NCBI GenBank assembly: GCA_964629965.1
Contig: CAZVRZ010000069.1
Location: 1-28,466 of the forward strand
Reading direction: 5' to 3'
Length of the DNA: 28,466 bases
Source: CAZVRZ01 sp964629965
GTDB taxonomy: Bacteria > Chloroflexota > Anaerolineae > Anaerolineales > UBA4823
The notes under the pieces were generated by a model. It ran no database searches. It was not told where the DNA came from and was given only the letters and a program-made list of their open reading frames with translations. Both the position numbers and the translations under genes were made by a program. Shown here in pieces: positions 24,036 to 28,466 of the stretch (positions are counted from its first letter, which is position 1; each line of letters starts with the position of its first letter).

Positions 24036-25535
24036 CTATTCTGCGCTGTACTCAACGCCAGCGCTGTACTCAACGCCAAGGTCTGCGCCCAACTCGAGCA
24101 GCGTTTGAGTGAATTCGGGGAACGATTCGGCAATCATCTCCGCTCCAGATACGGCTACCGGCTGGCGGGCCGCCAATCCCACCAAAGCCAGCGACATTGC
24201 CAGGCGATGGTCTCCATGCGCTTCCACTTGTGTTCCTCCAGGCGCTGTGCTCGGCGCCTGCACTGAGTACAGCGCCTGCGCCTTCTGCCCTGGTGCGAAT
24301 CCAGGGATGATAAAACCATCCGGCGTCTCGCGGGCAGCAATGCCCAATTTGTTCAATTCAGTACACAGAGCAGCAATGCGATCGGATTCTTTGTGACGCA
24401 GTTCTTGTGCATCCCGCACCACCGTCTCGCCGCGGGCAAAAGCAGCTGCAACTGCAAATGCCGGGAACTCATCGATCATACGCACGACCAGCGAGCCAGA
24501 AACTTGCGCTCCATGCAGCTCTGAATAGCTCACTACCAGGTCGCCGGCAAGCTCTCCCTGCTGCAGCGTACGGGCTTGAACTTCAATCTGCGCTCCCATG
24601 GAAACCAGGACTTCCAACAAGCCGGTGCGGGTTGGATTCAAGCCCACGTTCCGGATGACAACCTGCGAGCCAGGTGTGATCAAGGCTGCGACAATCAAAA
24701 ATGCGGCTGACGAAAAATCACCGGGCAAAGTGATCGAGAAAGCAGGCAGTCGCAATACAGGCGGCGGCAGCAGGCGAGTCAAGTATTGCCCATTTGCCTG
24801 GCTGCTCTCAATCGCAATTCCCATGCTGGTCAACATGCGTTCGGTGTGATCGCGCGAAGGCCCCGGTTCGCGCAGGGTTGTACCGCTGCCTGCCGCCAGC
24901 GCAGCCAACAAAAGGCAAGATTTTACCTGAGCGCTAGCAACCGACAAAGTATGATCGATGCCCAGGATTTTCTCGTTCGCTGGACGCGCCTTGATATACA
25001 AAGGCGCGTGCGGTGCAAGACACCGGTGCGGTACAAGACACTGCTCCGGTGAAAGGCCTAACGCACCATCCGGCAAGACTTGGATCGGCACGCCCATAGC
25101 TTGCAGCGGTTCGATGATGCGCTTCATGGGACGCTGGCGCAGGCCTTCGCTGCCATCCAAGACAGCAGGAACACCGGCCGCGGCAATCGCACCTGCCAAC
25201 AAGCGCAACGTGGTCGCCGAATTGCCGCAATCCAGAGGAGCCTCGGGCGCCCGAAAGCCTTCCAGACCTTTTCCCTTCACTACCAGGCAATGGTCTTGCA
25301 AGGCCCAGGATACTCCCAAATCAGACAAGGCATGAAGCATCGCCGATGTAACCCCTGCTACCAGGAAATTTTCGATATGGCTTTCTCCATAAGCCATAGC
25401 AGCCAGCAGCGCTGCCCGGTGAGAAAGTGATTTATCACCCGGCAAGGCCACACTCCCTTTGAGTTCCCGCCCAGGTGCGATCGTTAAGATTGCTTTAGTA
25501 TTTTTGGGCTCGCCAGTTTGTGTCGTAGTGTTCAT
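24036..25535 (-). CDS. aroA: 3-phosphoshikimate 1-carboxyvinyltransferase (EPSP synthase) with three in-frame repeat insertions
   Basis: A 499-residue enzyme, about 60-70 residues longer than usual. Core motifs are intact: LPGDKSLSHRAALLAAMA, LDCGNSATTLRLLAGA, VASAQVKSCLLLAAL, ELRHKESDRIAAL and HGDHRLAMSLALVGLA. The extra length is partly due to three repeat-derived segments: residues about 160-178 (with CLVPHRCLAPH), residues about 417-432 (QALYSVQAPSTAPG), and the C-terminal tail GVEYSAGVEYSAE. All keep the reading frame and fall between conserved blocks, so activity is probably retained. The start overlaps the tyrA stop (ATGA). Confidence 0.93.
   Translation of the reverse strand: MNTTTQTGEPKNTKAILTIAPGRELKGSVALPGDKSLSHRAALLAAMAYGESHIENFLVAGVTSAMLHALSDLGVSWALQDHCLVVKGKGLEGFRAPEAPLDCGNSATTLRLLAGAIAAAGVPAVLDGSEGLRQRPMKRIIEPLQAMGVPIQVLPDGALGLSPEQCLVPHRCLAPHAPLYIKARPANEKILGIDHTLSVASAQVKSCLLLAALAAGSGTTLREPGPSRDHTERMLTSMGIAIESSQANGQYLTRLLPPPVLRLPAFSITLPGDFSSAAFLIVAALITPGSQVVIRNVGLNPTRTGLLEVLVSMGAQIEVQARTLQQGELAGDLVVSYSELHGAQVSGSLVVRMIDEFPAFAVAAAFARGETVVRDAQELRHKESDRIAALCTELNKLGIAARETPDGFIIPGFAPGQKAQALYSVQAPSTAPGGTQVEAHGDHRLAMSLALVGLAARQPVAVSGAEMIAESFPEFTQTLLELGADLGVEYSAGVEYSAE
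24043..24078. repeat. Two tandem copies of an 18-bp unit at the aroA 3' end
   Basis: The unit GCGCTGTACTCAACGCCA occurs twice without mismatch (24043-24060 and 24061-24078). Read on the minus strand it encodes GVEYSA twice at the C terminus of EPSP synthase. The first 11 bases are the core shared with the repeats in tyrA, aroF and the middle of aroA. Confidence 0.9.
24241..24281. repeat. Palindromic repeat element inside aroA
   Basis: Arms GGCGCTGTGCTC (24241-24252) and GAGTACAGCGCC (24265-24276) are inverted repeats with one mismatch. The 41-bp element matches the one in aroF (26657-26697) at 36 positions, in the same orientation and the same reading frame. Both encode AQALYSxQAPSTA. Confidence 0.88.
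25008..25043. repeat. Two tandem copies of a different 18-bp unit inside aroA
   Basis: GTGCGGTGCAAGACACCG and GTGCGGTACAAGACACTG are adjacent and differ at two positions. On the minus strand they encode the CLVPHRCLAPH segment, which has no counterpart in typical EPSP synthases. The unit length (18 bp) is the same as in the other repeats, and CGGTACAAG is shared with the tyrA unit, but the core differs. Confidence 0.8.
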
Positions 25536-26611
25536 GATGCTTTCTCTGGTGACGATTGAAAATCAGTGGACTGGAGAGAACCCCGTGACGGGGAAGAAAA
25601 ACGCGGCCCCGATCCGCACTGCGTACGCCCAAATGGGCTGCTTTCCAGTAGTTCGGCATGATGTTGGGCGCTGCGTTCAAGCAGATCCTGCAAAGCATCA
25701 TGATTAAAATCGGCCAACAGGGTTTCAAAAGCATCGATCTCTGCGCGGAAAAGCTTTAACGCTCGCAGAACATTCGCTCGGTTGGTAGCCAGCACATCCA
25801 CCATCATGGGGGTAAAGTGAGAAGCAAGGCGGGTAGTGCTCATGAACCCCGACCCAATCAATGCGCAAGCGCCGTACTCGGTACAAGCGCCGTACTCGGT
25901 ACAAGCGCCGTACTCGGTACAAGCGCCGTACTCAGCGCAGGCATCCACTGAAACTGAAAGAGCCAGCGCATTGGCAACCACATAAGGCAGGTGAGATGTA
26001 GCGGCTACCAGGCGGTCATGCTGGTCCGGGTCCATCCAAACTGGGACTGCGCCAATCGCCTGCGCAATCTCGTTAGCCAGCGCCCAGGCTTTCTCCGAAG
26101 TACGCGCCAATGGTGTGAAAACAAACGTAGCCCCCCGAAATATGGCTGCCTCCGCATTCTCTAAGGATGGCTTCTCTTTGCCGCACATTGGATGCCCACC
26201 CAGGGGATCGAAACGCTCAGGTAAAGATTGCATCCTCTCAACAATCACGCTTTTGGTCGATCCAATATCCAGAACCATGGCACTGCCAGGATGCAAGTCA
26301 CCCAATCGATCCAGCAGGCTTAAAATAGCATGCACTGGCGCTGCCAATATGACCACATCTGTCCCCGGCAAGATATCCTGGGGATCGACACTGGCTTGGT
26401 CAACCACACCCCGCGCCAATGCCAGGTCAACCGTCGCCTCATCCGGATCCGAACCCAGCAGTTGGGCGCAGTGACCCCGTAATGCCAGAGCCAGTGAGCC
26501 CCCCATCAAGCCCAGTCCCAGTATAGCAACCCGGCTGCCGATTAAACGATTTTCTGTCCCGCTCGGGTTGCGGACAACGCCTGCGGTAAAAGGCACCACC
26601 TCATCGTTCAT
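25532..26611 (-). CDS. tyrA: Prephenate dehydrogenase with in-frame tandem repeat
   Basis: A 359-residue NAD-dependent enzyme converting prephenate to 4-hydroxyphenylpyruvate for tyrosine. The Rossmann motif is VAILGLGLMGGSLALAL near residue 30, followed by DIGSTKSVIVERM, GGHPMCGKE and the catalytic-type His in ATSHLPYVVANAL. Residues about 225-248 are ACAEYG followed by three copies of ACTEYG, inserted in the helical domain just before GSGFMSTTRLA. There is no C-terminal ACT or chorismate-mutase domain. It overlaps aroF at its start and aroA at its end, both ATGA. A GAGG lies about seven bases before the ATG. Confidence 0.92.
   Translation of the reverse strand: MNDEVVPFTAGVVRNPSGTENRLIGSRVAILGLGLMGGSLALALRGHCAQLLGSDPDEATVDLALARGVVDQASVDPQDILPGTDVVILAAPVHAILSLLDRLGDLHPGSAMVLDIGSTKSVIVERMQSLPERFDPLGGHPMCGKEKPSLENAEAAIFRGATFVFTPLARTSEKAWALANEIAQAIGAVPVWMDPDQHDRLVAATSHLPYVVANALALSVSVDACAEYGACTEYGACTEYGACTEYGACALIGSGFMSTTRLASHFTPMMVDVLATNRANVLRALKLFRAEIDAFETLLADFNHDALQDLLERSAQHHAELLESSPFGRTQCGSGPRFSSPSRGSLQSTDFQSSPEKAS
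25867..25933. repeat. Tandem 18-bp repeat (3.7 copies) inside tyrA
   Basis: AAGCGCCGTACTCGGTAC is present in three identical copies (25867-25884, 25885-25902, 25903-25920) plus a 13-base partial copy. The perfect identity suggests recent expansion. Each unit is six codons, so copy-number changes do not shift the frame of tyrA. Confidence 0.95.
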
Positions 26612-27729
26612 GGACGAGCCTCGGTTGTAAGATCAGGCGAATTGAGGCCATCCTTAAGCGCCGTACTCGGGGCCTGCGCTGAGTACAGCGCCTGCGCACC
26701 TGCATGAGGCGTAGGCGCCAACGAGCGGCCAATGGCCTCAGCAATCCGGCCCACCTGGCGCACCAAGTCCGCAAAACGTTCGGGTTTCAAGCTTTGAGCG
26801 CCATCAGATAAAGCTTCTTCCGGTTTGGGGTGTACTTCAACGATCAAGCCATCGGCCCCGGCAGCCACGCCGGCCCTGGCAATGGCTTCAACATACTGCC
26901 AATGGCCGGTGCTGTGACTCGGATCCAGGATCACCGGCAGGTGTGTCAGGCTTTTCAATACCGGGATAGAATTTATATCGGTTGTATTCCGGGTAGCAGT
27001 TTCGTAGGTGCGAATGCCACGTTCGCATAGGATCACCCGCCGATTGCCGTGTGAAAGGATATACTCGGCAGCCATCAACAATTCTTCGATCGCAGCAGAC
27101 ATACCGCGCTTGAGCAATATCGGCTTTTGGCTTTCGCCAGCGGCATGCAGCAGGGCATAATTTTGCATATTGCGAGCACCAATCTGCAATACATCCGCGT
27201 AACGACCCACCAGGGCAATTTGCTCTGGAGACATAACCTCGGTGACAATCGGCAAGCCGGTGATCTCGCGCGCTTCTGCCAATAATTCTAGGCCCTTCTC
27301 TCCCAACCCCTGGAATACATAAGGGGAAGTGCGAGGCTTAAATGCACCCCCGCGCAGCGCATGCGCACCGGCCTCGCGCACCGCAAAAGCCACTTCCAGC
27401 AATGAAGAACGGTCTTCTACCGAGCAAGGGCCGGCAATCAAAACGATCTGATCTCCACCGATTTGCACGCCATCCAATGCAAAATGGCTATTTTGCGGAA
27501 TAAACTCCCGAGAAGCCAGCTTATAAGGGCGAGAGATCGAAACGACCCGATCAACGCCCATCATCAATTCAAAATGCTGCCGTGGAATGGGACGTCCATC
27601 TCCTACCACACCGATCACAGTCCGCTCTTCCCCACGGGAAAGATGCGCATTCAAACCGTGACCGGTTATGTGACTCACGACCAGGCTGATCTGATCCTGA
27701 GAAGCATCCGTTCGCATAATGATCATCAT
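26608..27729 (-). CDS. aroF: 3-deoxy-7-phosphoheptulonate (DAHP) synthase, type I-beta
   Basis: A 373-residue enzyme for the first shikimate step (PEP plus erythrose 4-phosphate). An N-terminal ferredoxin-like domain of about 90 residues (with QDQISLVVSHITGHGLNAHL and VIGVVGDGR), as in Thermotoga-type enzymes, precedes the barrel. In that enzyme type the domain gives feedback inhibition by Tyr/Phe. Barrel motifs are VLIAGPCSVED, RGGAFKPRTSPYVFQGLGEK, IGARNMQNYALL, LLKRGMSA and PVILDPSHSTGH. After the last helix a repeat-derived tail (AQALYSAQAPSTALKDG) follows. ATGs at 27729 and 27726 both follow GGAGGTT; the second has better spacing. Confidence 0.93.
   Translation of the reverse strand: MMIIMRTDASQDQISLVVSHITGHGLNAHLSRGEERTVIGVVGDGRPIPRQHFELMMGVDRVVSISRPYKLASREFIPQNSHFALDGVQIGGDQIVLIAGPCSVEDRSSLLEVAFAVREAGAHALRGGAFKPRTSPYVFQGLGEKGLELLAEAREITGLPIVTEVMSPEQIALVGRYADVLQIGARNMQNYALLHAAGESQKPILLKRGMSAAIEELLMAAEYILSHGNRRVILCERGIRTYETATRNTTDINSIPVLKSLTHLPVILDPSHSTGHWQYVEAIARAGVAAGADGLIVEVHPKPEEALSDGAQSLKPERFADLVRQVGRIAEAIGRSLAPTPHAGAQALYSAQAPSTALKDGLNSPDLTTEARP
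26657..26697. repeat. Palindromic repeat element near the aroF 3' end
   Basis: Arms AGCGCCGTACTC (26657-26668) and GAGTACAGCGCC (26681-26692) are inverted repeats. The whole 41 bp matches the element in aroA (24241-24281) at 36 positions. On the minus strand it adds AQALYSAQAPSTA to the C-terminal tail of DAHP synthase, outside the catalytic barrel. Confidence 0.88.
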
Positions 27730-27746
27730 AAGAACCTCCAACGCAC

Positions 27747-27772
27747 AAAAAAATTACGGTAAAAAGCACCGT
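27747..27772 (-). terminator. Weak hairpin plus U-run between aroH and aroF
   Basis: On the minus strand ACGGT-GCTTTTT-ACCGT is followed by AA and seven T. The stem is only five base pairs, so termination would be partial. It lies five bases after the aroH stop and could lower expression of the downstream genes relative to aroH, or mark a processed end. Confidence 0.35.
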
Positions 27773-27776
27773 TTAA

Positions 27777-28157
27777 CTAGTCTGGTGAAGAACATCCAGC
27801 CAGATCTGGACGTAAACTTACAGCCTGCCCCAGGTAAACGTGCTGCACTGCCTGTTGTGGCAGATCTGTATTCCAATGCAGCAGCACCCGGATACAGCGC
27901 GGTAAACTGCCCGACACGGGAATTTCGCGAGCGCACATGAGCGGCACGAACCTCCAGCCCATCTGGCGCGCGGCTCGAGCAGGATATGCTGAATAGAGAT
28001 CTTCGGTTACTGTGAACAAAGCGCTAGCCAGGTCTTCTACTAGCATAGTGGGATTGGCTGCCAGGATCTTTTGAAGAAGCTCCTGTGTAGCAGTTACGAT
28101 TGACTCAGGGCTATCATCGGCAACGCTGATAGCTCCACGAACTCCACGAACCGGCAT
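27777..28157 (-). CDS. aroH: Monofunctional chorismate mutase, AroH type
   Basis: A 126-residue protein, the usual length of the trimeric AroH family, converting chorismate to prephenate. Landmarks are VRGVRGAISVADDSPESI with the N-terminal catalytic Arg, TVTEDLYSAYPARAAR, VPLMCAREIPVSGSLPRCIR with the Cys-Glu and Arg of the active site, and HVYLGQAVSLRPDL near the end. The ATG at 28157 is preceded by GAAAGGAT; the longer frame to 28247 runs into the attenuator and is rejected. It is the first structural gene of the aromatic operon. Confidence 0.94.
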   Translation of the reverse strand: MPVRGVRGAISVADDSPESIVTATQELLQKILAANPTMLVEDLASALFTVTEDLYSAYPARAARQMGWRFVPLMCAREIPVSGSLPRCIRVLLHWNTDLPQQAVQHVYLGQAVSLRPDLAGCSSPD

Positions 28158-28211
28158 AATTGATCCTTTCAATAGCGGTGAACAGTGCTTTTTTTGCACA
28201 GTTGCTGAAAT

Positions 28212-28253
28212 AAAAAAAACCGGAATGTGAGGCCGCTGGTCTCGCATTCCGGT
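28212..28253 (-). terminator. Intrinsic terminator before aroH (attenuator)
   Basis: On the minus strand ACCGGAATG pairs perfectly with CATTCCGGT (9 bp), extended by GAG/CTC after one mismatch, and is followed directly by eight T. It stands between the promoter and aroH, so it can only act on the leader transcript. Its 5' arm overlaps the candidate antiterminator. Confidence 0.88.
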
Positions 28254-28277
28254 AACAATTTACCTTACCTTACCCGG
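28249..28277 (-). promoter_or_regulatory. Candidate antiterminator stem
   Basis: CCGGGTAA (28277-28270) can pair with TTACCGG (28255-28249) with one bulged G. The right arm overlaps the first five bases of the terminator stem, so the two structures exclude each other. GGTAA occurs three times in tandem (28274-28260), giving alternative registers with TTACC. Pairing was done by eye, not by energy calculation. Confidence 0.55.
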
Positions 28278-28358
28278 TTAAGCGCCTCCAACGGCTGACC
28301 GTGATCGGAAGCCGTAAAAATAATAATAAAAGGAGAAGGGTGAACAGGAAGCGCTCAT
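28278..28358 (-). CDS. Phe/Tyr-rich leader peptide of the aromatic operon
   Basis: A 26-codon frame starts at an ATG about ten bases after the predicted transcription start. Residues 8-17 read FSFYYYFYGF, that is four Phe and four Tyr in ten codons, including three consecutive TAT. It stops 24 bases before the terminator stem begins. Its last aromatic codons overlap the left arm of a hairpin (ACGGCT 28315-28310 with AGCCGT 28296-28291). This is what a ribosome-stalling sensor of charged tRNA-Phe and tRNA-Tyr looks like, in front of the operon for Phe and Tyr synthesis. The weak point is the lack of a Shine-Dalgarno sequence, so initiation would have to be leaderless-like. Confidence 0.7.
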   Translation of the reverse strand: MSASCSPFSFYYYFYGFRSRSAVGGA

Positions 28359-28373
28359 AAAGAAATTTCATAG

Positions 28374-28402
28374 AGTCTAGCGCAAATCACGAATAAAGTC
28401 AA
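28374..28402 (-). promoter_or_regulatory. Promoter of the aromatic amino acid operon
   Basis: TTGACT (28402-28397) and TAGACT (28379-28374) are separated by 17 bases, close to the sigma-70 consensus. The predicted start is near 28367, giving a leader of about 210 bases before aroH. No other promoter of this quality was seen within the operon. Confidence 0.8.
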
Positions 28403-28417
28403 GCACCTTTTTGAGAG

Positions 28418-28440
28418 GGGATTTCGAAGCAGTAGAAGAG
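28418..28440 (-). repeat. Right copy of the inverted end repeat
   Basis: Read on the minus strand this is CTCTTC followed by TACTGCTTCGAAATCCC, the partner of 30-54. It lies just upstream of the aromatic operon promoter. Nothing else was recognised between here and the end of the window. Confidence 0.5.
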
Positions 28441-28466
28441 ATTAAAATCAACCCAGCCAAGAAGCC

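Noticed and set aside
24034..24133. N-terminal extension of aroE (with LALSTALALSTAQ)
   Set aside because: It only reads the aroA tandem repeat in a different frame. The ATG at 24031 gives a normal shikimate dehydrogenase start.
25867..25933. CRISPR-like array in tyrA
   Set aside because: The 18-bp units are directly adjacent with no unique spacers and encode part of an enzyme.
28270..28371. Leu-rich leader frame MKFLYERFLF... upstream of aroH as the attenuator peptide
   Set aside because: Its ATG lies only two bases after the -10 box, upstream of the expected transcription start, so it would not be on the transcript. The Phe/Tyr frame starting at 28358 fits both the transcript and the pathway.
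28158..28373. T-box riboswitch in the aromatic operon leader
   Set aside because: No T-box sequence or specifier-loop layout is visible and the leader is short; the peptide-coding frame explains it better.

Overview
The window is a moderately GC-rich bacterial chromosome segment. A fused shikimate kinase/3-dehydroquinate synthase, several ROK-family proteins and small tryptophan-rich modules on membrane proteins suggest the Chloroflexota, perhaps an Anaerolineae- or Caldilineae-like lineage. That placement is inference from gene content; no rRNA or tRNA gene was recognised.

Left part (1-7.6 kb). A plus-strand iron-type ABC importer comes first (lipoprotein binding protein, two-domain permease, ATPase), with overlapping genes. 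Facing it on the minus strand is a cluster of unknown role: a polytopic membrane protein with a papain-like Cys-His-Asp pattern in its C-terminal domain, a small protein sharing its N-terminal module, and a membrane-anchored seven-repeat propeller. A SAM-dependent methyltransferase lies next to it.

Middle part (7.7-17.8 kb). A ROK repressor with a candidate operator, a second ROK protein, a PIG-L/LmbE deacetylase, an internal remnant of a GH18 chitinase and, further on, an N-acetylhexosamine-kinase-like phosphotransferase suggest past or present amino-sugar metabolism. Between them are an ABC-2 exporter (ATPase plus two permeases) and a secreted protein of unknown function. Intergenic hairpins are frequent here, including two that share a CGTAGAGACGCA arm.

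Right part (17.8-28.4 kb, minus strand). One compact operon carries all seven shikimate-pathway activities together with chorismate mutase, prephenate dehydrogenase and an aminotransferase. Its order is aroH, aroF, tyrA, aroA, aroE, aminotransferase, aroC, aroK-aroB fusion, aroQ, followed by a DMT transporter. Four junctions are ATGA stop/start overlaps. No prephenate dehydratase gene is present.

Two observations stand out. First, the operon is preceded by a good promoter, a 26-codon leader frame with a ten-residue run holding eight Phe/Tyr codons, a candidate antiterminator, and a strong intrinsic terminator before aroH. This is the layout of a ribosome-mediated Phe/Tyr attenuator. Second, aroF, tyrA and aroA carry small related repeats with the core GCGCYGTRCTC, inserted in frame, which add low-complexity peptides to three consecutive enzymes of one pathway.
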